From Chryseobacterium polytrichastri (GTDB taxonomy: Bacteria; Bacteroidota; Bacteroidia; Flavobacteriales; Weeksellaceae): a stretch of 64,000 nt of DNA. Below the pieces are notes generated by a model. The model ran no database searches, was not told the DNA's origin, and worked only from the letters and a program-made list of their open reading frames with translations. The DNA is taken from the NCBI RefSeq assembly GCF_900142445.1, contig NZ_FRAV01000006.1, positions 62,001 to 126,000 of the forward strand. Reading direction: 5' to 3'. Within the stretch, counting starts at the first letter, position 1. Each line of letters starts with the position of its first letter. This document shows, piece by piece, positions 1 through 9,194 of the stretch. Position numbers and translations under genes: made by a program.

Positions 1-188
1 GGAACAATTTTTCCTGTGGCCATTACTTTATCATCCATATTCTGGATGGTAGGTTTACGGGTAAGGAAAGTCTCACTTTCTTTAGAATTGGATTTTACGA
101 GGTAACCAATGCCTGAGAATAATGCCACTGCAAATAAAAGCCCCAAGAATATATAAATGGCTTTTTTCCAAGTGAATTTCTTTTTCAT
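1..188 (-). CDS. Efflux periplasmic adaptor (HlyD/MacA-type), 5' part only
   Basis: Only the first 62 codons are in the window; the gene runs off the left edge. The product starts MKKKFTWKKAIYIF, has one hydrophobic segment at about residues 9-28, and continues into the periplasm with a region ending DDKVMATGKIVP, the usual start of a membrane-fusion (adaptor) protein. It is the last visible gene of an operon coding for an ABC ATPase, two FtsX-type permeases and a protease, as expected for a MacA-like partner linking the inner-membrane transporter to an outer-membrane channel. The identification rests on the N-terminus plus context. Confidence 0.8.
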   Translation of the reverse strand, partial: MKKKFTWKKAIYIFLGLLFAVALFSGIGYLVKSNSKESETFLTRKPTIQNMDDKVMATGKIV

Positions 189-204
189 ATATCTAGTTTA
201 TTTT

Positions 205-1629
205 TTAATATTGAATTAATTTATTTTTATCTAACTGTTTATGCTTTTCAAGCTTTTCAAACGCCTGATCTAAATCCTGTGGTTTATTAATAAAAAGGAT
301 AACAATCATCCTATTTTTAGCATCAAAAAAACTTATATTATTGATTGTGCTATCGTATTTAATTTTCTGAATTTCCGGAAATGCTTTCTTCAATTCCTCC
401 AGATTCTCTTTTTGGTCTTTATCCAATAATATGATAAAAGAAGAATCATCTTCCAATAATCTGTGACTTTGTGAAACATCCTTCAGCGGACTTGAAACAT
501 GCACACTATTGGCACTAAAATATTTAAAAAAACTGTCAAAAATAACATTCCCATCTATCTGATCCGCATATAAATTTAATGTATTAAAATTAGGACCATA
601 TTCGTAAATCGAGTTAGGAAACGTCTTCTCGAAACTTTTAATTATTTCATCAACAAAATTCTTATCAATTGGTTTATTCTGTTCCAAATATTTTTCTGTT
701 AAAGGATAAATTGCTTTTGCAAAAAGATTAATGGTCGGTTTATTATACCATTCGCCTTTATCTACATTACCTTTATTTAAAATTTTATATCCATATCCGT
801 TTCCTAATGCTGTTGCCATTGCTTCATTAAAATAAGAATAAGCCAATTTTGAATATCGTGATTTATTTTCTGTAAAATATTTCTCTAATTCTGCCTGAAC
901 TTCTTTGCTCTGCTCATTGTATAAAATATGACACATCTCGTGTAAAGTGACTCCCAATGTCCCGATTGTATCATTTGAATCTGTCATACTTCCTACACAC
1001 AACGCATTCCCATGAGGCGTGGCCGTAGTATTTCCCTGCTTTCCTGGAATTGGATATAAGGTAACATAAAACGGAACCTGCACATCCCAAGATGACTTAT
1101 AAAAATGATTAAACTTTAAAAATAATTCTGAGCTAATATCATTATATTTCTTAAGTTCACTAATCTGTCTTTTAATTTTGGCTTCACTTTCATTCCATAC
1201 AAACTGTCTGAAATACGGTTGTGCATTTTTCAATGAATTATAAATTTTCATTTGCTCATTAATAGGCAAAATTCCTGTTATTCTTTCATTAAAATCTTCA
1301 AGGTCTTTAGACTTTAAAGTAGTTACCACAAGCAATGTTAAATAACTTTTTCTATAATTTCGTCCTGCAGGATAATCTTGTCTTGAGATGCTTTCATTAT
1401 AATCAATAGACTTGAAATCCTGAACCAACTTTTGAAAATCTTTATTATCTGCTAACTTCTCTGTAATAAATTTTCTGTAAGTGGATGAAGTTCCCGGCAT
1501 TTTTGCTGCAGTCTCCATAAAATTAAAAAGACTATATACTTCGCTTTCTTTAAAGATAAAAAACTCTTTGCGCTGTCCTGAAACAGAGCCAAAAAAGAAA
1601 ATTATTATAATTAAAAAAAGTCTTTTCAT
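205..1629 (-). CDS. Predicted secreted gluzincin-type zinc metalloprotease
   Basis: The 474-residue protein has a Sec signal peptide (about 1-18, ending VSGQ). Near residue 230 it carries HEMCH, an HExxH zinc site, followed about 40 residues later by NEAMA, which fits the NExxA third-ligand helix of gluzincins. This suggests a periplasmic or surface zinc peptidase; I do not recognise a named family. The gene starts 7 bp after the upstream permease stop and ends 16 bp before the adaptor start, so it is embedded in the MacAB-like operon. It may process or quality-control an exported substrate (inference). Catalytic activity is predicted from motifs only. Confidence 0.7.
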   Translation of the reverse strand: MKRLFLIIIIFFFGSVSGQRKEFFIFKESEVYSLFNFMETAAKMPGTSSTYRKFITEKLADNKDFQKLVQDFKSIDYNESISRQDYPAGRNYRKSYLTLLVVTTLKSKDLEDFNERITGILPINEQMKIYNSLKNAQPYFRQFVWNESEAKIKRQISELKKYNDISSELFLKFNHFYKSSWDVQVPFYVTLYPIPGKQGNTTATPHGNALCVGSMTDSNDTIGTLGVTLHEMCHILYNEQSKEVQAELEKYFTENKSRYSKLAYSYFNEAMATALGNGYGYKILNKGNVDKGEWYNKPTINLFAKAIYPLTEKYLEQNKPIDKNFVDEIIKSFEKTFPNSIYEYGPNFNTLNLYADQIDGNVIFDSFFKYFSANSVHVSSPLKDVSQSHRLLEDDSSFIILLDKDQKENLEELKKAFPEIQKIKYDSTINNISFFDAKNRMIVILFINKPQDLDQAFEKLEKHKQLDKNKLIQY

Positions 1630-1636
1630 CTTTAAA

Positions 1637-2908
1637 TTACTCTGATCTTAATGCTTCAATTGGCCTAATTTTAACTGCTCTTTGCGCAGGAATCATTCCA
1701 ATAATTAATCCTAAAATAACCATTACCGCCATCGCTCCAAATACATTTCCGTAATTTACTGTTGGGTTATAGAATGGAAATTCATCCTGTCCCTGAGTTG
1801 CCATATTCAAAATAATTAAAACAAAAATCCCGAATATAAAACCAAGTATACCTGAAGACAGCGTAATTACTACACTCTCTAGCAAGATCTGATTTCTTAC
1901 TTCAGAAGGTTTTGCTCCCAAAGCTCTTCTGATTCCAATTTCTTTTGTTCTTTCTTTTACCGTAATCAATAGAATATTTGAAATCGCAATTACCCCCGCA
2001 AGAATGGTTAAAGCACCTACAATTATGGTTAGCAACTGCATTCCGGTTAAGAAACCTGTTAGTTTTTTAAATTCTTTTCCAAGGTTAAAACTTCCAAAAG
2101 CATTTGTATCTTCCGGCGATACTTTGTTTTTAGCTTTTAATGCCAGCTTTACTTTCTCTTCTACTTCATTTACATTGGCGTTAGGCTTGCTAACAATCGC
2201 AAACATATCAATCTTATCTCCCGCATTGTACATTTTAGTATATGTGGAAAGAGGAATAAAAACCGTTTGATCATTTTCAAACCCGCCTCCTTTTTTCACT
2301 CTGAACACTCCTATCACGTTAAAGAAAATCCCTTTAACATTGATAGATTTTCCAATAGGGTTTTCATTCTTTTTAGAATCGAAAAAGTTTTTGTAAACTT
2401 CTTCTCCAATTACTACTACATTTTTATTTCCCGATACATCGGCATCATTGATATATCTTCCGAAAATTAGTTTCTTTTCAGAGATTTTATTTCCTATCGG
2501 ATAATCTCCCGTAAGAGAATAGGTTGCATTTTTCCCATTTCTGGACATTGCTTCTCCCGGCGTTCCTGTAAAACTTCCTCTGGCATTTTGTGGAGATATA
2601 TAATCAATTTCTGATATTTTATTTTTAAGCAACTGGATATCCGGAAGATTAAGATGTACTTCTCTTCCTTTTGGGAAACCTTCATAAGGAATGTTTGTTT
2701 TCTGTGCCCAAAGGAAAATAGAATTTGTTGCAAATCCTGAGAATACTTTATCAAAACCATTCTCCATTCCTTTTGCTGCTCCCAGCAAGCTCACATATAA
2801 AAACATCCCCCATCCCACACCAATCATGGTAAGGAATGTTCGAAGCTTATTATTCTTCAATGAATAATAAATTTCCTGCCAAGTATCCTTTTTAAATAAG
2901 ATGTTCAC
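1637..2908 (-). CDS. ABC transporter permease, MacB/FtsX type
   Basis: The 423-residue protein has the FtsX-type layout: one TM helix at about 22-45, a large periplasmic MacB-like core domain (about 50-280), then three TM helices (about 285-315, 340-370, 385-410). Between them lies the motif VKERTKEIGIRRALGAKP, typical of LolC/MacB permeases, and the C-terminus reads RPIEALRSE. The ATPase domain of E. coli MacB is absent and encoded separately. It is paralogous to the neighbouring permease gene and they presumably form a heterodimer. The substrate is unknown: efflux of peptides or small molecules, or lipoprotein-related export. Confidence 0.9.
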   Translation of the reverse strand: MNILFKKDTWQEIYYSLKNNKLRTFLTMIGVGWGMFLYVSLLGAAKGMENGFDKVFSGFATNSIFLWAQKTNIPYEGFPKGREVHLNLPDIQLLKNKISEIDYISPQNARGSFTGTPGEAMSRNGKNATYSLTGDYPIGNKISEKKLIFGRYINDADVSGNKNVVVIGEEVYKNFFDSKKNENPIGKSINVKGIFFNVIGVFRVKKGGGFENDQTVFIPLSTYTKMYNAGDKIDMFAIVSKPNANVNEVEEKVKLALKAKNKVSPEDTNAFGSFNLGKEFKKLTGFLTGMQLLTIIVGALTILAGVIAISNILLITVKERTKEIGIRRALGAKPSEVRNQILLESVVITLSSGILGFIFGIFVLIILNMATQGQDEFPFYNPTVNYGNVFGAMAVMVILGLIIGMIPAQRAVKIRPIEALRSE

Positions 2909-2982
2909 TTTTATTAATTATGAGTTATAAATTATAAATGATGAATGATTTTAATTCAATTACAAATCATCACTTTTTCAAA

Positions 2983-4212
2983 TTATTCTGTTCTTAATGC
3001 TTCAATAGGTCTGATCCTGGAAGCTCTGTATGCTGGAACAAATCCTGCAATTAATCCTGAAAAAACAAGTGCAATAAATGCCATCAAGATTGTCCCCCAG
3101 CCTACGCTTGGGCTTTTTATAAAATATTCTTCAAGACTGTCTCCTATTAAATGTAATGTCAATACACCGACACCTACTCCAACAAATCCTGAAACTACGG
3201 TTATCACAACACTTTCCTGAACAATCAAAGCAACAATACTTCTGGGTTTTGCCCCAATAGCTTTTCTTACTCCAATTTCTTTGGTTCTTTCTTTTACGAT
3301 GTACACCATAATGTTACTGATTCCAATAATTCCTGCCAACAAAGTTCCCAACCCGATAAATGTTACAATTGCCGTTAATACTGCCATGAAAGTAAATGTA
3401 TCATTCATATTCTTCGCATTATTACGTACACGAACTCCATTTTCATCATCAGGAGAAACATTTTTTCTTGCTTTCAGTCTATTTTGTAGCTCATCACCAT
3501 ATTTTATAGCTTCCTGAGGAGATAATTTGTCATTATATGCAATAAATACTGTACTCACCGTATCAGAGCCTTTTTTCATTTGTTGCAACGTAGTAATAGG
3601 AACCGAAATATGTCTTTCATCCCAGTCACCTCCATCATCAGAGAATACACCGACAACTTTAAACATGGTTCCATTAATATTCAGGTCTTTTCCTACCGGA
3701 CTTCCATTCTTAATTAAATCCCTTTGAACCATTCTACCAATCACCGCTACATTTTGCTTTCTGGCTAAATCTGCAGAATTAAGATAACGCCCTTCAAGCA
3801 TTTTACGGTTTTCGATATATTTTTCTTCAGCGTCTGTTCCGTTCACTTGGTAAGTTCCACTCTCTTTACCGTATTTCACCAATAAACTTGCTTGATATCT
3901 TGGCGTAGCCTCTCCGACTTTTTCTTTATCAGAATTAACAAGAAAATCATAGTCATCATTATTCATTGTAACCACTCTATCCGACTGCAGCCCTTTATAA
4001 GCAAGAGTCGTTTTTCCTGTAAAAATAGTAATCAGGTTCTGAGCATCTCTGGCAAAACCTTCTGTAAAAGCATTTTGCAATCCAGTACCAATTCCGAAAA
4101 GAACAATGAAGATAAATAAACCCAAAGCCACCGTAAATCCTGAAAGTACCGTCCGCAATATATTACTGCGAATAGAACTGAATATTTCCTGCCAACGATC
4201 TAGGTCAAACAT
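2983..4212 (-). CDS. ABC transporter permease, MacB/FtsX type (paralogue)
   Basis: A 409-residue FtsX-type permease starting MFDLDRWQEIF, with TM1 at about 20-45, a periplasmic MacB core domain, and three C-terminal TM helices. It has the conserved VKERTKEIGVRKAIGAKP coupling-loop motif and ends RPIEALRTE. It precedes a second permease of the same fold, 74 bp apart, and follows the ATPase gene by 94 bp. Both spacers are AT-rich. Likely one half of a heterodimeric inner-membrane pump; the cargo cannot be read from sequence. Confidence 0.9.
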   Translation of the reverse strand: MFDLDRWQEIFSSIRSNILRTVLSGFTVALGLFIFIVLFGIGTGLQNAFTEGFARDAQNLITIFTGKTTLAYKGLQSDRVVTMNNDDYDFLVNSDKEKVGEATPRYQASLLVKYGKESGTYQVNGTDAEEKYIENRKMLEGRYLNSADLARKQNVAVIGRMVQRDLIKNGSPVGKDLNINGTMFKVVGVFSDDGGDWDERHISVPITTLQQMKKGSDTVSTVFIAYNDKLSPQEAIKYGDELQNRLKARKNVSPDDENGVRVRNNAKNMNDTFTFMAVLTAIVTFIGLGTLLAGIIGISNIMVYIVKERTKEIGVRKAIGAKPRSIVALIVQESVVITVVSGFVGVGVGVLTLHLIGDSLEEYFIKSPSVGWGTILMAFIALVFSGLIAGFVPAYRASRIRPIEALRTE

Positions 4213-4306
4213 ATATTTTTTGGTTTGAAGCGGGAAAGTTTAATTTTCAAACTTACCGCATATTTATTTTTATTTAATTTTTAGACTTCCAGCCTCCATC
4301 TTCTAA

Positions 4307-4996
4307 TTACAGCACGATTTGCTTTATAAATTCATCGCTTTCAATAATTCCGTCTTTTAAAATGACGTTTCTTTTTGTCTGTGCTGCAACATCTGGTTCG
4401 TGGGTTACCACAATAATGGTTTTTCCTTCATTATTAATATCCTGAAGAAGTTTCATAATATCATGTGTCGTCTTAGAATCCAACGCTCCCGTAGGCTCAT
4501 CGGCCAAAACAATTTTAGGATTGGTAATCAAAGCTCTTGCAATTGCAACTCTTTGTTTCTGACCTCCGGAAAGTTCATTAGGAAGGTGGTTTGCCCATTG
4601 TGCAAGACCTACTTTTTCTAAATATTCCATCGCTTTCTTATCACGCTCTCTTCTTGGTACATTTTGATAATATAAAGGAAGAGCAACATTATCCAAAGCA
4701 GTCTTATAGCCTATCAAATTAAAAGACTGGAAAATAAAACCCAAAAACTGACTTCTATATTCTGCCGCTTTTATTTCAGATAAATGTTCAATCGGAACAC
4801 CATCCAATTCATAAGTCCCCGAATCTTTTTCATCCAGAATACCAATAATATTAAGGAGTGTAGATTTCCCGGAACCGGAACTTCCCATAATAGAAACAAA
4901 CTCGCCCTCGGAAATATTAAGATTAATACCCTTGAGAACGTGCAACTTGCTTTTTCCTGTATCGTATGATTTATGTAAATCCTGAATTACTAACAT
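4307..4996 (-). CDS. ABC transporter ATP-binding protein, MacB/LolD type
   Basis: A 229-residue cytoplasmic ATPase with Walker A GSSGSGKST (about 38-46), Q-loop IFQSFNLIG, signature LSGGQKQR (about 142) and Walker B VLADEPTGALD (about 165). Length and motifs match the LolD/MacB-ATPase subfamily that pairs with FtsX-type permeases. It is the first gene of the export operon (ATPase, two permeases, protease, adaptor). The divergent nrdB gene lies about 430 bp to the right, so the operon promoter is in that spacer. Confidence 0.93.
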   Translation of the reverse strand: MLVIQDLHKSYDTGKSKLHVLKGINLNISEGEFVSIMGSSGSGKSTLLNIIGILDEKDSGTYELDGVPIEHLSEIKAAEYRSQFLGFIFQSFNLIGYKTALDNVALPLYYQNVPRRERDKKAMEYLEKVGLAQWANHLPNELSGGQKQRVAIARALITNPKIVLADEPTGALDSKTTHDIMKLLQDINNEGKTIIVVTHEPDVAAQTKRNVILKDGIIESDEFIKQIVL

Positions 4997-5423
4997 TAAG
5001 TGATGTATGTTTTATATCCTAATAAGTAGAAGTAATTTTCAATTTGTTACAAGAATACAAATTTATTCAAATTAATTAGTGTTTAATCTTTTTCTACTTT
5101 ATTCATAGATATTTACAATTAAGTGTTTAACTACAACTGCCCAATTTTATTTATTTTTGCCTCATAAGTGTGTGTAAGTCAATATCAGAGCAAGTTTCAT
5201 GTAAATGTGGAAAACTTTTAAGGTTAAAAGTCAACCAATTAGTATTTAGCTCTTTTAAAATCAGTTCTTTTTTTCGACCTTTGTGCTTCGCACGTAACAA
5301 GAGATAACCGTTTCATTTATGTGAATAACTTTTAAATATAAGTTTCAAATAATCAGAACGTTAATTATTTCTTGCATCTTATCCGCACTGATCTAATTAT
5401 TTTAATTTTAAAGACATTTTAAT
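4997..5423. other. Intergenic region between the export operon and nrdB
   Basis: 427 bp of AT-rich DNA separating divergent transcription units. It must hold promoters for both. I see a -7-like TATTTTTG at 5152-5159 and a weaker GACCTTTG at about 5277-5284, both facing nrdB. A small GTGC-TTCG-CAC hairpin sits near 5282-5292. I found no open reading frame, no NrdR-box-like palindrome and no riboswitch core that I recognise. Confidence 0.5.
5152..5159 (+). promoter_or_regulatory. Possible -7 box upstream of nrdB
   Basis: TATTTTTG fits the Bacteroidetes primary sigma -7 consensus TAnnTTTG. No clear TTTG -33 box is seen at the right distance and the site is about 265 bp from the start codon, so this is a weak call. 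Confidence 0.25.
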
Positions 5424-6398
5424 ATGGGAATTTTTGATAAAAGAGTAAGCTATAAACCATTTGAATACCCTGAGGTTCTTCAATTTGTAGAGGCTATCAA
5501 CAAATCGTTTTGGGTACATTCGGAAGTGGATTTTACCGCAGATGTTCAGGATTTTCATTCACAATTGGAACCACACGAAAAGCATGCTGTGAAAAATGCG
5601 CTTTTAGCCATTGCACAGATCGAGGTGTCTGTAAAGACATTCTGGGGAAACCTATACAACCATATGCCAAAACCTGAATTAAATGGTCTTGGAGCTACTT
5701 TTGCAGAATGCGAATTCCGTCATTCTGAAGCCTATTCCCGTTTGGTAGAAGTATTAGGATATAGCGAAGAATTCTCTAATGTAATAGAAATTCCTGCTGT
5801 AAAAAAGAGAATTGATTTCTTATCAAATGTTCTGAAGCACGCGAATTCTACAACACCAAAAGAATATGTTTCTTCTCTTTTATTATTCAGTATCCTGATT
5901 GAAAACGTATCACTTTTCTCACAATTTGCGATCATTCTTTCTTTCACAAGGTTTAAAGGATATATGAAAAATGTTTCTAACATCATCGCTTGGACTTCTA
6001 TTGATGAGCAAATTCACGCGAATGCAGGAATTTATTTAATCAACAAAATCCGTGAAGAGCAACCTGATTTATTAACTGATTCCGATATTGAAGATATCTA
6101 TACATTAGTTGATCAGTCTGTAGAACTAGAAGGTGAAATTATCGACTGGATCTTTGAATTAGGAGAATTAAGCTTCTTCTCAAAAGAAGATTTATTAAAC
6201 TTCATGAAATACCGTGTTGATGACAGTTTAAAGAAAATCAATATGGATACACGTTATAATATTACTCCAGAACAATACCGTCCAATGAAATGGTTTGAAG
6301 AAGAAGTTTTCGCAAACTCTATGGATGATTTCTTTGCAAAAAGACCTGTGGATTATACGAAGCATGATAAGAGTATTACAGCGAACGATCTTTTCTAA
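5424..6398 (+). CDS. nrdB: Ribonucleoside-diphosphate reductase, beta subunit
   Basis: The 324-residue small subunit of class I ribonucleotide reductase holds the di-metal centre that generates the radical used by NrdA to make dNDPs. Visible ligands: E in IAQIEVSVKTFW, then E..H and the radical-tyrosine position in FAECEFRHSEAY (E-x2-H-x3-Y), a later E in LIENVSLFSQFA, and E/H in SIDEQIHANAG. There is no ATP-cone at either end. It lies upstream of nrdA, separated by a small gene and a repeat-rich 178-bp spacer. Confidence 0.95.
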   Translation: MGIFDKRVSYKPFEYPEVLQFVEAINKSFWVHSEVDFTADVQDFHSQLEPHEKHAVKNALLAIAQIEVSVKTFWGNLYNHMPKPELNGLGATFAECEFRHSEAYSRLVEVLGYSEEFSNVIEIPAVKKRIDFLSNVLKHANSTTPKEYVSSLLLFSILIENVSLFSQFAIILSFTRFKGYMKNVSNIIAWTSIDEQIHANAGIYLINKIREEQPDLLTDSDIEDIYTLVDQSVELEGEIIDWIFELGELSFFSKEDLLNFMKYRVDDSLKKINMDTRYNITPEQYRPMKWFEEEVFANSMDDFFAKRPVDYTKHDKSITANDLF

Positions 6399-6423
6399 AT
6401 TTTAAATTCTGAATTTTGGATAA

Positions 6424-6547
6424 AGAGCGCGAGCGAAGCGAGCGTCAAAACAGATAGTATTAGCAATGTCATGCTGAGCCTGTCGAAACATTTTAAACCA
6501 TTAAGAATTTAAGATTATCAAAAGATTGCTTCATTCCTCGCAATGAC
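6424..6547. repeat. Cluster of three dispersed flavobacterial intergenic repeats
   Basis: Three unrelated repeat-like pieces are strung together between nrdB and the next gene: a GC-rich element with tandem GCGAGCG (about 6427-6445), a TCATGCTGAGCCTGTCGAAAC piece (about 6468-6489), and an AGATTGCTTCATTCCTCGCAATGA-type piece (about 6521-6545). The second resembles copies at 23023, 23379 and 27690 in this window. Such pieces are common between genes in Chryseobacterium-type genomes (from memory). Confidence 0.6.
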
Positions 6548-6576
6548 CAAAAATAAACATCAAACACAAAAGAATA

Positions 6577-6864
6577 ATGATTAACGTAATTGTATCTTAT
6601 ACCGTAAATCCCGATTTTGTTCAGGAAAACAAAGTCAATATTCAAAAGTTTTTAAATGATTTTAAGAATTTAGATCAATCAACATTTGAATATAAAGTTT
6701 TTGTAAAAGAAGATAACGTTACCTTTGTTCATTATTCAAATTATATCAATGAAGAGGTTCAACATGTAGTTTTGAATGTACCATCTTTTAAAGAATTTCA
6801 AAGAGTAAGAGATGAAAGTGGGCTGAACGGTTCTCATAAAGTAGAAATTTTACAATCAATATAA
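6577..6864 (+). CDS. Small ferredoxin-like (antibiotic-monooxygenase-fold) protein
   Basis: A 95-residue cytoplasmic protein, beginning MINVIVSYTVNPDFVQENK, with the beta-alpha-beta pattern and V(x)FVHYSNY..EE..VLNVPSFKEF layout of dimeric alpha/beta-barrel proteins (ABM/Dabb-like). No function can be assigned. It lies between nrdB and nrdA on the same strand, about 60 bp before nrdA, so it is probably co-transcribed with nrdA. A link with nucleotide reduction or redox stress is only contextual. Confidence 0.6.
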   Translation: MINVIVSYTVNPDFVQENKVNIQKFLNDFKNLDQSTFEYKVFVKEDNVTFVHYSNYINEEVQHVVLNVPSFKEFQRVRDESGLNGSHKVEILQSI

Positions 6865-6925
6865 ACAACACAAAATTTCTGGGTAATAAAACCCACTCAG
6901 AAGTTTGAAAACATACACAACATCT

Positions 6926-8584
6926 ATGGAAGAGCAAAATTCAAATATATGGTGGCTCAATGAAGAGTCTGAGCAAATGCTTAACAGAGGATATCTGTTG
7001 AAAGGAGAAACTGTAGACGGAGCTATCGACAGAATCACCATGGCTGCTGCAAAAAAATTATACAAGCCGGAATTACAGGCCGCTTTCAAGGAAATGATCG
7101 TAAAAGGATGGATCAGTTTTTCTTCTCCAGTTTGGGCAAACATGGGAACGCAGAGAGGTCTTCCCATCTCTTGTTTCAACGTTCACATTCCGGACAGCAT
7201 TGAAGGAATTACCCACAAAATGGGTGAAGTAATCATGCAGACGAAAATTGGCGGGGGAACTTCAGGATATTTCGGAGAACTTCGTAACAGAGGTACTGCA
7301 GTAACCGATAACGGAAAATCTTCAGGAGCTGTTTCTTTCATGAAATTGTTTGACACAGCAATGGATGTAGTTTCTCAAGGTGGTGTAAGAAGAGGTGCTT
7401 TTGCAGCTTATTTGGATATTGACCACGGAGATATTGAAGAATTTTTATCCATTAAAGACATCGGAAGTCCGATCCAGAATCTATTTACAGGAATTTGTGT
7501 TCCTGATTACTGGATGCAGGATATGATTGACGGAGATATGGACAAACGTAAAATCTGGGCAAGAGTATTAGAAAGCCGTCAACAAAAAGGATTACCATAT
7601 ATTTTCTTTACTGATAACGTAAATAGAAATAAACCTCAGGTTTACAAAGACTTAGGAATGCCTGTAAATGCAAGTAACCTTTGTTCTGAAATCATGCTTC
7701 CTTCAACAAGAGAAGAATCTTTCATCTGTTGTTTATCTTCTATGAACTTAGAGTTATACGACGAATGGAAAGATACAGACGCTGTAAAATTAGCGGTTTA
7801 TTTCCTAGATGCAGTTCTAACTGAATTTATCGAAAAAACTGAAGGAAACTATTACCTACAAGGAGCAAGAAACTTCGCTATGCGTCACAGAGCGCTTGGT
7901 TTAGGAGTTTTAGGATACCATTCTTATTTACAGAAAAACATGATTCCGTTTGAAAGTTTTGAGGCAACTCAATTCAATGCAAGAGCTTTCAGACATATCA
8001 AAGAACAAGCAGAAACAGCTTCAAGAGAATTGGCTAATATCTACGGTGAACCAGAATTATTGAAAGGTTACGGATTGAGAAATACCACAACAATGGCTAT
8101 TGCTCCTACCACTTCAAGTTCAGCCATTTTAGGACAAACTTCTCCTGGAATTGAGCCTTTCGCTTCTAACTATTATAAAGCAGGTTTGGCTAAAGGAAAC
8201 TTTATGCGTAAGAACAAATACTTGGCTAAATTATTAGAAGAAAAAGGATTAGACAACGAGGAGACTTGGAGAACGATCATGCTAAATCATGGTTCTGTTC
8301 AGCATTTAGCTGAATTAACTGACGAAGAAAAAGCAGTATTCAAAACATTTAAGGAAATTTCTCCAATGGAGATCATTTCTCAGGCTGCACAAAGACAACA
8401 GTATATTGACCAAGCACAATCATTAAACCTACAAATTCCTTCTACAATGCCTGTAAAAGATGTAAACTATCTTTACATTGAAGCATGGAAAAAAGGAGTG
8501 AAAACATTATATTACCAAAGAAGTTCATCTGTTTCTAAAGAAATGATGGTGAATTTTGTTTCATGTTCTGCTTGCGAAGCATAA
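6926..8584 (+). CDS. nrdA: Ribonucleoside-diphosphate reductase, alpha subunit
   Basis: The catalytic subunit of class I RNR, about 552 residues from the ATG at 6926 (start MEEQNSNIWW). An in-frame TTG at 6905 would add seven residues and is less likely. Key residues visible: the redox cysteine in LPISCFNVH, the N-x-C-x-E radical site in SNLCSEIMLP, the partner cysteine region CCLSSMNLE, and the C-terminal shuttle SCSACEA. It is much shorter than E. coli NrdA because the N-terminal ATP-cone is missing, so overall activity regulation by ATP/dATP through that domain is absent. A strong terminator follows. Confidence 0.95.
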   Translation: MEEQNSNIWWLNEESEQMLNRGYLLKGETVDGAIDRITMAAAKKLYKPELQAAFKEMIVKGWISFSSPVWANMGTQRGLPISCFNVHIPDSIEGITHKMGEVIMQTKIGGGTSGYFGELRNRGTAVTDNGKSSGAVSFMKLFDTAMDVVSQGGVRRGAFAAYLDIDHGDIEEFLSIKDIGSPIQNLFTGICVPDYWMQDMIDGDMDKRKIWARVLESRQQKGLPYIFFTDNVNRNKPQVYKDLGMPVNASNLCSEIMLPSTREESFICCLSSMNLELYDEWKDTDAVKLAVYFLDAVLTEFIEKTEGNYYLQGARNFAMRHRALGLGVLGYHSYLQKNMIPFESFEATQFNARAFRHIKEQAETASRELANIYGEPELLKGYGLRNTTTMAIAPTTSSSAILGQTSPGIEPFASNYYKAGLAKGNFMRKNKYLAKLLEEKGLDNEETWRTIMLNHGSVQHLAELTDEEKAVFKTFKEISPMEIISQAAQRQQYIDQAQSLNLQIPSTMPVKDVNYLYIEAWKKGVKTLYYQRSSSVSKEMMVNFVSCSACEA

Positions 8585-8620
8585 CATTTCAAATAATAAA
8601 TATCAATATATTTATTCATC

Positions 8621-8653
8621 AAAGCCGTCTCGTTTTTAAAGCGAGACGGCTTT
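8621..8653 (+). terminator. Rho-independent terminator after nrdA
   Basis: Perfect 12-bp stem (AAAGCCGTCTCG / CGAGACGGCTTT) with a 9-nt loop, followed by a T-rich run. It ends the nrd transcription unit. Confidence 0.9.
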
Positions 8654-9194
8654 CTTTGTATTTTTCTTCAAAACTTTTAATTCCTTAACACCATTTTCAG
8701 AATCACAATTACAGCAAATTCCAAGGGACGGAAAGTTATAGAGTAATTATTGCAATCCAAAAATCCTGATTTTATGGAAACACCTTCTATCCTAAAGTTT
8801 AAACAGATTTTAAATATAAATTATAAACTTTTACAAAATCAACTGAAAAAACAATCAAATTATTGGCTATAAAATTATTATTAAACAAATTTCAACAACA
8901 ATTAACACAAATTTAATATAATTATTTTTTTTACATAAAATGTAATTTTTGCAATAAAAATAAAACAACACATTTATTCTTTAATCAGCAATTTCATCAC
9001 TACTACTTTCTTTTAATACCAAGCATAAAATAAATATTACATCTATAAAATTAAAGAATTTAAAATAAAATATTTTTAACCATTACATCTCTAAACATTT
9101 AAATAATAAACAGATACTCTTAGATATTCAAAAATGAAAGCTTGGAGAGCATATAAATATATTATAATTTAGTGCCTAACAAATTAAATAAAAT
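8654..9194. other. AT-rich intergenic region before a secreted-protein gene
   Basis: About 540 bp of very AT-rich DNA with no supported gene on either strand. A near-consensus -7 box (TAATTTTTG, one base too long) is at about 8941-8949, 245 bp before the next start. The long AT-rich leader resembles those before the other AQVGIN-type genes in this window (10606 and 31703). Confidence 0.45.

Noticed and set aside
6424..6445. GC-rich tandem GCGAGCG as a possible origin or DnaA-type site
   Set aside because: It is a short dispersed repeat fragment; no DnaA boxes or AT-rich unwinding element are arranged around it.
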